64,000 nucleotides of DNA from Populus alba (GCF_005239225.2 NC_133284.1:1641770-1705769), one strand, 5' to 3'. Positions 23,581 through 36,299 are shown, counted from the stretch's first letter. Notes: generated by a model not told the origin, from the letters alone. Numbers and translations: made by a program.

Positions 23581-25135
23581 TGATTTGACCCTATCATTTA
23601 GGGTGTTATGTATAATGTATAATGTCAATTCTTCAAAATAGGTTAAAGAGAATAGATTTAGGGCATTTATTTTTTGGGATGTCAAGTCAGGCATGGACCA
23701 GGTAAATGCAGCCACATGCATCACCTCATGGAGTCCAGTTCATTAGAAAGAGATCATTGATGCGATATATCTGTCGTCATTCAAAGAGGATCACTCATTT
23801 TTTCACTTCATTTTCTTTTCTAATATCTAGTTACATTTTATTAATCACCATCAATCGTGATTAGTTAATGTTAACTGTTTTTTATTATAAAAATTTGTGA
23901 TTAATTGTGAGTATGTTTTACTCTATAGCTTGACAGATGAATTCAAAACCTAATCTAGACTGGTTTTAATTTCACAAAACAATAAAAAAAAGAAAATTAA
24001 TTTGGTATAATCTAATTAAAGATTTCATAACCTGATTTATTCAATTAAAAACTTTTTATTTTAAAAAATCAAAATAATCTCATTTAGATATTTTTTTAAA
24101 AAATAAATTAGTCTAGATTTACTTATATAATCTAAAACTCTAGCTTTACATGGTATACTATAAGAATTTACATTAAACAAAAAACTGCAAAAACCATTGA
24201 AATGACTTAATCAATTATTTTAATAGTTTAAAATATTAGGTGGAATTATAAAATATTATTTATATTATTTTTTAAGATATTTTTTTCAAATAAAATTTTT
24301 TTAAGTTTGAAACCCATATATATTTATATATTTATATTTAATTTTTATCAAATAAATAAAAATAATAAAATTCAAATTTTTTATTCATTAAATCATTCAT
24401 ACCTTATAAAAAAAATCAATTCATTAAAAATTTAAGTACTAGAGACGAGGCTAGCTGGTTGATGACGGTGTCTTGTCGGTGAAAATGATGCCTAGCTGTT
24501 TGCTGCATGTTTTGTCTTCTTGCAATAAAATATATAAAGGAGATGGTAAATTCAAGAGGCCAGAACAATAATTGTACTATGCTATTAACAATTGTAAATT
24601 CAAGAGGCCAGAACAATAATACAATAATTGTACCGTTGCCCATAGTATTTTTTTTCTTTAATTTTTATTGGTAACTTGATTTTTTTTTTTTATAATTTAA
24701 TTATTTTACATTAAGTTCTTTTGAGATTAAGTTTGATGTTTTGTTTTAAATAGTTTTAGATAAGGCTTTCATAATGTTAAAAATAAATTTTAACAATATT
24801 TTTTATTTTTTAAATGATTTTAAGGTGTTTAGAGTTTTAAAGTGATTTATATTGGTCCTAATGATTCTTTTTAGATGTTTTTAAGTGACACTAGCTTGAG
24901 AAATGAAATTTTAGGCAAAAAAGCTCACTGTTTTTTTAGCCAAAACAATAACAGGTTGTATACCACCTTGTAGAGCATCAAGTTATGGTTATTGAAATCA
25001 AGAATTAAAATCAAGAACTGATCAACTCGTGAATGCAGCAACTAAAATTTAAAAGGATCACAACAACCAGTCCTCCGTGAATGCAGCAACAGAAAAATAC
25101 TTATCAGATCACAATAACATAATTGGAGCCTAAAT
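23581..25135. other. AT-rich intergenic sequence with small repeats
   Basis: A 27 bp phrase 'gtaaattcaagaggccagaa' plus 'caataat' occurs twice, at about 24546 and 24593. The stretch 24200-24260 resembles a reverse-oriented LTR of the TRIM at 28.4 kb, but it is too diverged to be certain. No gene is seen. Confidence 0.45.
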
Positions 25136-25930
25136 TGAGGAAGATACGATCCTGTCATAACCCATTTTTGGGTTCTTCTTCAATTCATATTTTTTTCTCT
25201 CTTTAAAAAATACAAAATAAAATCAAAATAAAAAAATATAATAGTGAAAAGAGGATGCTAGAGCGCCTAAAAAATGACTAAAAATTGGTTAAGAAGGTTT
25301 AGAAATACAAAAATTAAAATTTGACAGTATTTTGTTTACTGATGAGAGCCTTGTGGACAAAGAAAATTGTAATTTAGGACTTGATTGAACAAATTACAAA
25401 TTGAAGACTGATTTGTACTTTGACATAAGTTTTTGCTGCCTTTTCCTTTTAAATGAAACGGTGTGTTTTATTCAAAACGGTGTCATTTCATGCACTGTTC
25501 AAAAAAAAAAAAAAGAGGGAGCGAAACGGTGCCCTTTTTTAACAGCCCTATGGGTCTTCTTCTTGCCCTGAACGCATGAAGAAAGGGAAAAAGAAGATTT
25601 TTCTTCCCCCCGTTTTCACTGACTTTCTTCCTCTAAAAAGCATCAAAAAGACCCCGACCAAGGACTGTCATTTGCCCAAAACTTTCCACTTGTTGGAGGG
25701 GTGGTGAAGGGGAGGGAGGGTAGAAGAGGCAGAGAAGAGAGAGAGCAAAAGAGAGGGGGGAAGACCGAAAGAAAAAAAATGAAGAAGAGAGAAAAGAGGA
25801 GGAGAAAAGGAAAGAAAAAGAAAGAAAAAACAAAAGAGAAAAAAAAAAAAAAACAGAGGAGGGAGAGGAAGAAGAAGGAGCAGTACTGCCGGCCATCGTG
25901 ATAACAACAAGAATGATGACCTAATTTAAT
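25136..25930 (+). mobile_element. LTR-like repeat, copy 1, with polypurine tract
   Basis: Shares 'aggatg.ta.agcg.c.a.aaaatg' and 'actgatgagagcct.gt.gacaaa' with the block at 40050-41490. It also shares a Thr-rich 'aaatgaaac...cgttt(t)' part and a GA-rich tail, all in the same order. The string 'gtcataacccatttttggg' near 25155 is typical of plant LTR edges. The tail at 25689-25885 is almost all purine on the plus strand. No protein domain is recognised. Confidence 0.5.
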
Positions 25931-27847
25931 ATAACAAACAAATAGCTAGACTTTTTGGTTGATTTGTAATGACCATCATGTTTTTCTAAGAGGGTAAAAG
26001 GAAAGAGGAAGGGAGGAAAAAACTTATGGCTAAAGCTCCTCCATGTATCGGATGTGAACATATGCCTCACCACCATGATGAGGTAGTGAGACAAATTGAA
26101 CACCGTCCTAAAAGGCAGTATTCGGTGTTGTTTTGATGCCACATGCGCCACCTGAATGACATGGGCAGCGCAAAACTGTTGGCGCATGCCTAGCATATTC
26201 CAGCCATCTTTGAATTAAAATAATAACTTGTATCTATTAAAAGACTCATTTACCCCTAACCCCCATGAGAATATATATATATATATATATATATATAACA
26301 TAGCAAAATACCTAAAGTGATCTTGCATCCATAGTTAAGAAAATTTAATTTTTAAGGGCATTTAAGTTGGTGATATATACATAAAAAAAGATGAAAAACT
26401 TGAAAAGCCCCTGAAACTGAAGGTTTTTTTGTTTTTTTTTTTTTTACTTTATAAGACAATAAAATATTTTTACTGTACATTTTAAAAAGTGAATGTCTAA
26501 ATTGTTCGTGATCCATTGACTAATAACATTTGGTTACTCTAGAAAAAACAACTTTATCCCTACTACCAAGACAAATGTTAAGTGCAATAAAGGACAAAAT
26601 AACCAATAAACTGGGGATATCAAGATCAATTAATAGCTAAGCCCTTTTAGTTTTTTTTTTTTTTTTTTGTAATGTATCAATGAATGGACAATTTAGCCTT
26701 CAAGATAGAGGATACAATCATTAACAATAATTGATTATTTTTTTTTGGTATTTTTTTGTGTTGTGTGTGTGCATTAGACATGGCGGGATATCAGGATCAA
26801 TGAGTCATCACCTAATTGTTTTGTATAGGGTCATTAAAAAACCCAAATGGACTGATCTTATTTGAAATTATAGGGTAAGATAATAGTTGTGGCTAGGAAA
26901 TATATTAGCACTCCTAGCACAACTTACCTTAAGTAAGTTGCGTTGTATGGTCTAGATGTGGCTTAAAAGTATTGATAGGTTCCTAAGCGATGGTCCATCT
27001 ATGGCTTAAAATAAATTTTTATGCTTAGAAATAAATCTAGTATTTTGAATTTACTATGGGCTTGTATATCCAAATAAATTCTTGTAGGAAAAAATTTCAT
27101 ATAGGTGTCATGATTTGATTCACTTATCTTGAAAGACAAAAAGATTTTTCATAACTTGTATATCATATTGAAAAATACTCTCAATTAAAATTGATGAATA
27201 TTCAAAATAATTATGTGAATTTTCTAATCAAATTTTGGTATTTAAATATCAGTCTACTTGTAGGTCTAATATTTATACCAAAATGTTGATCATTAATTTT
27301 TAGGAAATTATATTTTTAAGGTTATTGAAATATTAACCAAAATCCTTTGGAATTTTACAAACTTGTAAAATCCATGTAATGTATTTTTTTTATTAAAAAA
27401 AATGCCATAATATTTTAGATTTTGAAATAATGCTCAAATAATTTATAGGATTTTTGGCCATATGAAAGTTACAATAAAAATTATATTTTTTAAAAGAAAA
27501 TTTTTTTTTGTTGTTTTTGTGAAAGGAAACCTATTTGTTTAATGATTTTTTTCAAATATTTGTGTTTCTTTTTTAAATGATTTTTATTTTTAAAAAGAGC
27601 TTAATTAATTAGAAAATCAAAATATCAAATATAGTGATTCTTCTAGATCATAATTAGGTATCATAGATAGCAATTAAACTATAACGGATTAGTTTAACTC
27701 TATTCTCCATGTATTTAATTGATGTCTCTTTGATTCTCTTTTAAAAAACCAAAGGCACCACTAAGCATCAGAAAGTTATAAAGTCATCATACTTCTATGC
27801 AAATCCAACTTCATTTATTAGTAAAATTAATGGAGGCTATGATAGAA
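25931..27847. other. AT-rich intergenic, no gene seen
   Basis: Contains an (AT)n run at 26271-26297 and poly-T at about 26651-26668. A 'ttaccttaagtaa' near-palindrome lies at about 26930. The 91-codon minus frame at 25921-26196 has no recognisable motif. Confidence 0.45.
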
Positions 27848-28370
27848 CTAGAGACTTTCTAGTATAAAAATGTTGAGGTCCCGTCCTGAAAGATTAGCAG
27901 ACTCATCTTTTCCATGACCTTTAAACTTAAGCAGGACATCTAAGAAATCCTTCCTCGAATCACTTGTCACTTTCTTATCTTCCACCCTCTCGTTCACAAA
28001 CATTGAAGCAATCTCCATGGCCTTCCCCATATCCCTCTCCGGTTTTTTCCTCTGTCCTTGTAGGTCTAGCCTCCTCAACCATGGAAAAAAGTCGGCCAAA
28101 TTAGCTTGTAAATCACGTGAAAGCATTTGATTCCCTAACAAGTTGAATGTCGCCAAGAATACAAACCGTGCAACATGAATTCCAGCTGCCTTGCCAACTT
28201 AATTTACGTGACTCCTCATCAATCCATAGCAGCATATCATCAAAAAACGGCCATCCTGAGGGCTCCGGAGGGTGCCGTTTTTTGCTAGACTTTGAGCGGA
28301 GGAGGAGGAGGAGGAGAAGTGCTAACGGGAAAGGGCTAAGAGGAATGGAAAGATTTGTAGGCCACTCCAT
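27848..28370 (-). pseudogene. truncated cytochrome P450 (CYP76-like) fragment
   Basis: The minus strand starts with a short hydrophobic anchor (PLALLLLLLL) and a PPEPSGWPFF hinge like the PPGP motif of microsomal P450s. After a deletion and frame change it gives VARFVFLATFNLLGNQMLS, then ADFFPWLRRLDLQGQRKK, and ends at GRDLNIFILES followed by a stop. The I-helix threonine motif, ExxR and the heme-binding Cys loop are all absent. It is a dead N-terminal remnant with internal deletions. The CYP76 assignment rests on motif similarity recalled from the family. Confidence 0.75.
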
Positions 28371-28450
28371 GCCTTAGTATCTTGAGATGAGCTATGTCAT
28401 GTATGTGTTGAATAGGCGTGACTATCTAGCTACCAGTATGTTATTTGTTG

Positions 28451-28762
28451 TGTTAGAGAATAATATAAATCATATCCTAGGACCTCACCTAAAAGCTTAA
28501 GCTTTTGGGTTGAATTGGTTCTTTGAAATGGTATCAGAGTCTTGATGACCAAGTGGTCACGAGTTCGAATCTCACCATCCCCATTTATTTGATAAAAATT
28601 AAGCACAAGGTAATGTGGGCCTGTGCAAGTTTAATGTGGGCCTGTGCAAGTTTCAAGCCCAAAAGGCTTTCACTTAAGGGGGTGTGTTAGAGAATAATAT
28701 AAATCATATCCTAGGACCTCACCTAATAGTTTAAGCTATTGGACTAAGATGGTTCTTTAACA
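28451..28762 (+). mobile_element. complete TRIM (terminal-repeat retrotransposon in miniature)
   Basis: Two 78 bp terminal direct repeats (28451-28528 and 28685-28762) begin TGTTAGAG, and the right one ends in CA. Directly after the left repeat is TGGTATCAGAGT (28529-28540), an 11/12 match to the primer-binding site for initiator tRNA-Met. A purine run (aaggggg) lies just before the right repeat. The element is flanked by a perfect 5 bp duplication TGTTG (28446-28450 and 28763-28767). There is no coding. It would need reverse transcriptase from another element. Older copies lie at 6053-6356 and 33665-33825. Confidence 0.9.
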
Positions 28763-28767
28763 TGTTG

Positions 28768-29253
28768 GAGGTTGACTACGACAGACAAGGAGAAGAAAAT
28801 TCGAAAAAAACCTGCCCTCCAGAGTTGTTACCGAATTAAAGAAAGTACGTATGTGCTTGGTCAGTGTTTGACACAACGGTGGAATCACTGATTTGCTAAT
28901 GTTTGAATTTTATTTTGTTTCAATTTAATCTTATTTTATGTTTTTTAATTGATGAGTTGTATAAAATGTTTTGTATGAGATATAGGCATATAAAATTCGC
29001 CTCCATTTTTATATTTTAATCCACGAACTTCCCGTCCTAGCTTAAATTAATGTACTAAGGATCTACGACCACAAATTTATTTTATCTATTGAAGGGTAAC
29101 TCCCAAACACGTGTCCCACTTTTGTCGCGTCCGATAAATTAAATTTAAAATAGAATGGAACCGTAGTTACAACTACAAGACTCGACGTGGTTGGCGGTTC
29201 AACCCAATGATTTGCTGATCCAAGATCAACAAATAAAATAAAACACTATTTTA

Positions 29254-29301
<48 letters not shown>

Positions 29302-29715
29302 GAATTTTCAAAATAAAAGCTTGGATTAACACCCGATACCTAGGTGAGACAGGCCAACTCCCGAGTCCGTTCTTATAACTACATTGGGAACTTGGATAGA
29401 AGGATGATGGCTTGGGATTAAAAAACTTAATGACACAAATCAGGATTTAAAAAAAAAAAAAAAAAAATAGGGAATAAAATCCTCTAAGTTCCTGACACAT
29501 TGAAGAATTAAACCTTCAAGCAAAACCATCCTTTTGTCCCCATGTTTCTGGTAATAAACACAAACAGGCTGCAATTCATGGAATTTGCCAATGGAATTAG
29601 ATTTAAAAAAAAAAAAAGAAAAAAAAAAGACATTATATCTGGACCATGAATGTGCTTGTCTAATTGATGCATGTTCCACCTGCTGATAAGAGCTGGGCTG
29701 GGGGAAGAACTGAGC
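28768..29715. other. intergenic and 3' region of the MCTP gene
   Basis: An (AT)n run lies at 29258-29298. The right 300 bases are likely the 3' UTR of the minus-strand MCTP gene. No other gene is supported. Confidence 0.5.
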
Positions 29716-32034
29716 TTATAGCATGCTGTCGGATCTTGCAGGCAACCTCCTAAAGAAGTTGAGGGGAACTGAAGGAAGCTTGTGGCGGAACCTGGGATGT
29801 CGGAGCACATAAATGCCGATAAGAAGGCCTACAACCTGAAAAGGAGTGACATAGAGAACTATGGCAGCAATTAAACAGAATGTCACGAATAACGTGGTCG
29901 CCCTCGGGTCTCTCCAACTCAGCAGAGACTGGAATCTTTCCCCTTGAGTTGCGAGATCACCTACTACAGTCTGAACCCTCCCTGCAATACTTCTTAGACG
30001 ATCATATCGCATTCTGACAATATCTGATGGTCTGGAAGTTGGGAATGTGTCAAATTCTTCATCAAGTTCGTCAGGATGAGCAGCATCAGCATGAGAAAGC
30101 CGTGTGTCCATGTGAGGAGGGTGCCTTGGTCTCCACCGGAAGTTCCATAGTCCAATCACGAAAAGGTAGAGGAAAACTGTGGGAAGTATTAGCTCAGGAT
30201 AAAGGACCAAGATTATGAAAAGGAGGTGAATTAAAATGGTAGTCAGAGGGTTCTTCCAATTGCAGATTTGATCAAACCATTTTCCAACAGCTATCAAGCC
30301 ACTTAGAACACCCATAATTCTGAAAAAGTTAGCTTTGCTCCTCCTCATGCTCCACTTATGCAAATCTACATCAAGCATGTATTCCACAACCTCTTTCCGC
30401 AAAGGTGGTTCCGCCCTGCTCAGCCTCATCGAGACAATCTGCATTGCTTGGTGCCTCAAGCTATCAAGCTGCATCACTGACAATGGCTGAATGTAGTGCA
30501 TTTTTGGCAACAACGGATGTGAATACATGTGCAACATATTAACCCGAGATGAGCATGTGAACCTCACAGCTAACTGAACTTCACCCGTCTTCTTCACCCC
30601 AGAAGGATGCAGGACCAGAAGAGGGTAGGAATGAGTATAAACTCTATCAGTTTCGAGTGTGGATAGACGAATCCTCACTTTCCCAATTCTTGAGTCCTTC
30701 CCCCCTCCACCACCATGAAGGTGACCATTATCAAAAACCCCAACTGTAATGACAGTACACGGGTCGAAAACCTCCCAAGTGTACTGCTCATTCCACCTCG
30801 GAGTGAAACTGTCAACAATTGTCCTTGTCCGCACCCATTTCTGCCCATATTTAGCAACACAATAAGCATCTGTCGTACCTCGGCCATCCTTTGTCTTCAT
30901 AGGCATCAGCCCCACAGCACTTAGAACCCCCAGTTCCAAAATCCCAATGCTAGGCCTCCATAACTGTTTTGCTGTTGGCCTAAGGTCACTGCTGTAGTGA
31001 GTTGATTCATCCAAAACATGATACCCTCCATCTAAACAGATCCTCACATGAATCCTGCTGGAAAACTTGGTTTCTTTCTTTAGTTCCCCATCTAAAACCA
31101 CATGCTTCTCAAGATTAAACCACCTAGTGTTAACTGGCTTGTGGTCTAGCCTCCTCTGCACAAGTTGCAAAGGGATCACACACTTACCCAAAACTTCTTC
31201 TTTATTTGGTCCCAATCTATCTTCCACAGTCAAAATCAAAGGCTCATCAAAAGGTTCAGCAGCTACAAATATCAAGTCGTCATCCCACATTGGATTGATA
31301 GTCTTAATTTGAGATGTTCTGGTTCTCAGTGCTTGATTTCCTAGGGTGCCCTTCACAAATACTTCTGGGAACCGACTTTTGTCACTAGGCACCAAGTCCT
31401 GAGCTTCAATCACATTGACCCTAACATACCAAAGCTTGGGTGAAAGATATACCTTAGATCGGATGTTGTTAACACCATCAGGACCAACACTGGCTGCATC
31501 TGAATGCCAAGCATCAGGGAATGCCTCATCTGCTTGAGTTCCCATCCAAACAGCCAGCATCAGCTCCCCAGACTTAATCTTACCCCCCTTCCTATCTTCC
31601 AGTCTATACCACTGTGGTGCCAAAGGACTATCCGGCGGAACACGTTTTGGCACTTCATTGAGATCAAACATCATCCAACCAATCAAATCATCTAAGACAA
31701 CATCCTTATCCTTCACAAACACCTCCAGAACTGAAGCTTGAATTCTATCTTTCGAGAAAGCAAAAACCTGATTCCATTCTGGGTTGCTTTTCTTCTCAAA
31801 ATGCTTAGTGACTCCCTTGTAATTTCCAAGCTTTACTTCAACATACGGATCGCAACTACCAGTAACATCTTTGGGAGGCAAATCTCTAGCTTTCACCACA
31901 CGAACATAAAGATATTGCATTTGCTCAACAAGGTCATAGGTGCATGAAAGCTTATTGCCCGTGACAGATCCCGCACCAATGTTTGGTGAGGTCTCCTTTA
32001 GAGCAAAATCAACAGATTGCGGTAGCTTCTGCAT
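29716..32034 (-). CDS. MCTP3: MCTP family protein (three C2 domains, C-terminal membrane region), FTIP3/MCTP3-like
   Basis: Multiple C2 domain and transmembrane region proteins act at endoplasmic reticulum-plasma membrane contacts, notably in plasmodesmata. FTIP members help traffic proteins such as FT or STM. This single-exon frame encodes 772 residues, the usual length. The first C2 lies at about 37-150 with SCDPYVEVKLGNYKG. The second lies at about 200-320 and has lost the usual acidic loop. The third lies at about 365-485 with GRGTTDAYCVAKYGQKW. A C-terminal phosphoribosyltransferase-C region has hydrophobic segments near 615-650 and 720-750. The C-terminus reads LPSVPLNFFRRLPARSDSML. The start begins MQKLPQSVDFALKET, as in Arabidopsis MCTP3/4. 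The frame is intact with no odd residues. The choice of MCTP3 over close paralogues is from recalled similarity. Confidence 0.95.
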   Translation of the reverse strand: MQKLPQSVDFALKETSPNIGAGSVTGNKLSCTYDLVEQMQYLYVRVVKARDLPPKDVTGSCDPYVEVKLGNYKGVTKHFEKKSNPEWNQVFAFSKDRIQASVLEVFVKDKDVVLDDLIGWMMFDLNEVPKRVPPDSPLAPQWYRLEDRKGGKIKSGELMLAVWMGTQADEAFPDAWHSDAASVGPDGVNNIRSKVYLSPKLWYVRVNVIEAQDLVPSDKSRFPEVFVKGTLGNQALRTRTSQIKTINPMWDDDLIFVAAEPFDEPLILTVEDRLGPNKEEVLGKCVIPLQLVQRRLDHKPVNTRWFNLEKHVVLDGELKKETKFSSRIHVRICLDGGYHVLDESTHYSSDLRPTAKQLWRPSIGILELGVLSAVGLMPMKTKDGRGTTDAYCVAKYGQKWVRTRTIVDSFTPRWNEQYTWEVFDPCTVITVGVFDNGHLHGGGGGKDSRIGKVRIRLSTLETDRVYTHSYPLLVLHPSGVKKTGEVQLAVRFTCSSRVNMLHMYSHPLLPKMHYIQPLSVMQLDSLRHQAMQIVSMRLSRAEPPLRKEVVEYMLDVDLHKWSMRRSKANFFRIMGVLSGLIAVGKWFDQICNWKNPLTTILIHLLFIILVLYPELILPTVFLYLFVIGLWNFRWRPRHPPHMDTRLSHADAAHPDELDEEFDTFPTSRPSDIVRMRYDRLRSIAGRVQTVVGDLATQGERFQSLLSWRDPRATTLFVTFCLIAAIVLYVTPFQVVGLLIGIYVLRHPRFRHKLPSVPLNFFRRLPARSDSML

Positions 32035-32430
32035 TTTTCTTAATTTACACTAACGAAACCAGAGATATGCAAGAAGCACTCAAAAATCACACAAGAGGGG
32101 ATGGAGGCTTTCAAAATAAGGATATTGAAACAGGTTATGGATTCAACAGAAGTAAATGAAACTTCACGAAATGACAAGGCTTCAAATGGTAAAAACCCAA
32201 CTTTGTTCTTGTTATTTCCAGGCTAATTGGACAAATTTGAGTCACTAAACTCAATGTTGGAATACAAGGAAGCTAAGAACTATTTTGAAAAGGATAGCTC
32301 AAAGAAGGTAAAGATGGAAGCACAGGAGACAAGAGACTAAAGAACCTTATAATTCATCATCCAGAACAGAGTTGCAGAGCAACATTAGGCACTTCAATTG
32401 GAAGCTCTGGACCAGAAACCACAATATCTG

Positions 32431-32903
32431 CAAAAGCAAAGCAAGAAAATAACAGGGTTAGTGTTAAAACCCATAGCACCCCTTCAACTGCTGAGAAAAT
32501 GAAAGAAATCAAAGAAAATGACATAGCAATACCATAATTTCACAACAACCAAACAGAACAAATCACACATTAGTCAACATGGACTTGTTGGACTCCAGTC
32601 ATAAAGAAAGTGGAGTTTGTAACAGTAACACAACAGATCTACTGCAATAAACAAACAAGCAAATAATTGAACAACCTATGAAATGAAATCAAACTCAAGA
32701 AGCAACCTTAAGCAAACAAAACTAGGAAACTCCAACTTTTTCACAGCTCCACGAGAACAGATGCAAGTATAATATGCACCATTCCCACTACTTAAAAGAG
32801 TGAACAAAAACAGCATAAGGTTTCAACAACTACTCAAACCACACAACCCTGTGAGTTTCTGCATTGCATAATCAAGAAAAGAAGAGAGTATAAAATTGAA
32901 GTA
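32431..32903 (-). other. probable intron in the MCTP 5' leader
   Basis: On the minus strand a donor-like CTAAG|GTACTT lies near 32904. An acceptor-like TTTGCTTTTGCAG|ATATTG lies near 32430, followed by about 400 bases of leader before the ATG at 32034. An untranslated first exon would lie at about 32904-33100. Transcript support is not available here. Confidence 0.5.
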
Positions 32904-33126
32904 CCTTAGTGGTCAGTCAGCCACTAGCTACTGTTGAAGCCAAGAGCCCTTCTTTTAAGGCGCAAAAATGGAATGGTAAGAGAGCAATAATGGAGCTTGA
33001 AGAGTGAGGGAACTTATGTAGAAATGTTGAGAGCATGTGGGGTGACAGATATCGAAGACTGAATCTACTAAGAAAAGAAATAGTGAACCTACTCTCTACC
33101 AACTTTCTTTGAACCCTTTTTGACAA

Positions 33127-33575
33127 TTTTCTTTTTTATTATAATCTTTTTCTTTTTTCTGTTTTATAGTATGATATGACTAGATTATTTAGCTTAGGGA
33201 AGTGAGACACACGTGCGAAGAGCATGGTCGGTTTAGACACATGAAGGGAGGACTTGGACTTGGAGTTTTTTCTTTGTTTCAAGGACTTGGGAGATGAGAA
33301 AAACTCTTATTTTAATCTTCCTGGTTCTCTCTTAAGATTCGCTTCTTACAACGTTGGCAGTAGCGTAAATATTAAACCCGTAACAATTCTTATCTATGAA
33401 ATTTGAGATAAGAGTTGGATGGAGTATAGATTTTTAGTTGAATTAAATAAATTGTGACTCAGTTAAATTTAATTAATTTTGATATATTTTTAATTATTTT
33501 ATTGACTTAACTAAGTTTGTTAATTCAATCATCAAGTTTTTAATGATTCCATTAATAGATTATAATGAGCCAATG

Positions 33576-33619
<44 letters not shown>

Positions 33620-33664
33620 ATATTGTTTTATAAAAAAAATATCTCAACATATTAATTTTTATTT
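33127..33664. promoter_or_regulatory. upstream region of the MCTP gene
   Basis: Position suggests the promoter. An (AT)n run lies at 33580-33613. No individual element is called. Confidence 0.35.
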
Positions 33665-33825
33665 TACCTTGTATTTAATTTATCAAATAAATAAAAATAG
33701 TAAGATTTGAACCCGTGATCATTTGGTCATTAATGCTTCAATATCATATTAAAAGGTCATCTCAACTCAATACTTTAAGCTATTAGATGAGTTCTTAAAA
33801 TATGATTTATATTATCCTTTAACAC
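33665..33825 (-). mobile_element. TRIM fragment, minus orientation
   Basis: The reverse complement gives an LTR-like start (tgttaaaggataatataaat), then 'atctaatagcttaaa', then an 'atatgatattgaagcattaa' primer-site remnant, then 'gatcacgggttcaaatctta'. This is the same order as in the complete TRIM at 28451-28762. Only one terminal repeat is seen. Confidence 0.65.
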
Positions 33826-36295
33826 TTTCTAATAACTACCATGCATGCATTGACCCTACAATGGCTTTTTTTTTTTCATTATCAATTCTGAAAAGTAAAA
33901 ATAATAGCATAAAACAAAATTATATAAAATAAAATTTGATTAATGAATTTGTTATTTAAAAAAAAATAGAACTGAAATTCGATTTGGAACAGGACAAAAT
34001 TGCAGGAAAGGTTACTTCTTGCAGCTTTCCAAATTTAATGCACCAGCTAATGGGAAACTTTAAGCATTAATACTGCTTGCACACCATTCTGTGATACAGC
34101 ATACAAATGTCTTTGACAAGTAATTTAATTGAAAGTTTTTACAAGTCAAAAAGATGATAATAAGTATTTACTTTTCTTCGGCTAATCATTGGATAATTGA
34201 TGTGACAATAAATTTATGATGCTTTTACAATTTTTAGATTTTTGTGATCATAACTTTTTTTATTTGATCACAGAAACGAAATAATAGTAATAAAAAAAGT
34301 GTTTAAAATATCATGATGAAACGAAACAATTAGGTGCACACGTTGCTTTCACTTTATTATTCAGCACTACAATGAATAAACCCATAAACCCATTTCATGA
34401 ATAATTCTTTGTTTTCAAATATAAAGTTATTAAACTTCAATTAATCTTTGATTAGCTCTAAAATATAAATTATAAGTTAACAAGTTAATACATATTAGTA
34501 ACAATAATATCTATTTAATTTTTTTAAAATTAAAAATATATTATTTTTGAAAAAATAATATTAAATTAGATTTGATAGAACATTGATTTATATCTTAAAT
34601 CATACACAATTAATTTTAATTTTCATCTTATTTTTTTTATATCTAGCTTGAGCTAGTTCCCAATTCAATTTGCAAAGTTGTTTTTGAGTTTAACAACAAT
34701 AACTAACATAGTTTTTTTTTTCTTTACATTTGCCTCGTATCATTCAAGTTTTGGCAAAGAAGTTTTGGTTTAGGTCATAAAAAAGTCCATTTAGTTTAAG
34801 ATTTTACATGCAAATTCCGTCGCTGATAAATTTTTTAAAATAACACGTCATATCTAATCACATGTATTTTTAACAAGATATGAACTAAATTCATCTCTAA
34901 GAAATAAGCTATTTATTTTTACATAAGATTCCTTATTTATATATTTATATAGTGTTCATAATGAATTCAATGACTTGTTAACTTGAAGTTAGTTTAATCA
35001 AATTTTTATTTATTTATATATTTTTATTTAAAAAATATTATTTTAATAAAAATTAAAATAAGATTAACTTGCTAACTTAATTTCTAAACTGAGTTAAGTG
35101 TTTGTTTAGTGATCTAGGGTATTTTTGTAAAAAAAAATCAATTAAAAATACAACAAAATAGTACACTTTAAAATTTTTAAAAAAAATTTAAAATCACTGT
35201 ATTAAAATTATTGAAAAGCATTTAAAAATGTTAATTTAATTTTTTTTAAATGAAAAATTATTTTAAAAACATTTTAAAAATCAATTTAAAAAAAAAAAAA
35301 AAACACTCCCTAAATCTTGAATTGGATTTCACAAGTATGATCCATTCACCAATTTTTTACATAAGAAAAGTATTACCTATTTTTATTTTTATTTTTGATT
35401 AGCAACGGGTTGTAGATTGTCTCGTCATGGAATGATCATCGTGTGGTACAGCTCAATCTACAGATCATACAAACCATAAACGACAATGGAGACATCATAA
35501 GATGCACCACTTTTCTTCGAAATTTCTTACCTGAATTCACAAATAGCTTGAAAAGAAGACTTAGTCCTTGAATTGGGAGGGTATTTTAGTCATATGATAT
35601 TACTTCTGTCCTTTTATATTTTGACACGTTGAAGTTGTGGTGTGGATTCAGTTTCAGGATTGCCGACTTGTACTGAGGCTTGCAGTGTCGTTTCTTCTCA
35701 GCAGAAAGCACGAGCGCATTGGATGCTTTGAATATTCTACCAAAACACTTTACAGGTCATTTGAAAATATATAATAATAATAATAATAAAAAGTTATAAA
35801 AAGGGATAAATTGTGTAATTAGTGCAGGAAAAAAAAGAGCAAAGTAACAGGATGAAAAACTTTCGGTGAAATAGTATAGTTTGATGATGTCCCAGTTTAT
35901 AAGCACAATATTTTAATAATCTTATGTTTTAGAACCGGAAAACTTGCTTAAATATTATTGTTGTGAACCGCAACATTAATTAGCAAATTTGCTTTGAAAA
36001 ATGGCTTGATATTTTAGAGAAACACATGGATAATAGCTAAAATGGTAAGATAATTTTGGTTGATGTCTAAATTTGAAAAAATTTTGTGTTTTGAGCCTGA
36101 AAAAAGTTTCACAAAATCATAATTTTTTATTCATCTAAAATATAATTTATTTTATGATTTTAGAGAGATAAAAATTTTATAATTTTAACAAAATTGAATA
36201 GGGTTTTCTCTATATATAAACTATACTCAAAATTTTATCCCGCTTAAAAAAACCGCAGTAACCTCAATTAATAAATTTTAACAAAACTCAACAAA
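33826..36295. other. AT-rich intergenic, no gene seen
   Basis: Low-complexity A/T sequence. The part at 35100-35310 resembles the dispersed AT-rich repeat at 7951-8135. No supported coding is seen. Confidence 0.5.
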
Positions 36296-36299
36296 TTTT

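Noticed and set aside
25633..25910. Open frames of 66-87 codons in the purine-rich tract
   Set aside because: They are Lys/Glu/Arg or Ser/Phe/Leu runs caused by composition on both strands.
28545..28585. tRNA gene at 'ggtcacgagttcgaatctcacc'
   Set aside because: Only a B-box-like string is present. There is no full cloverleaf, and it lies inside the TRIM element.
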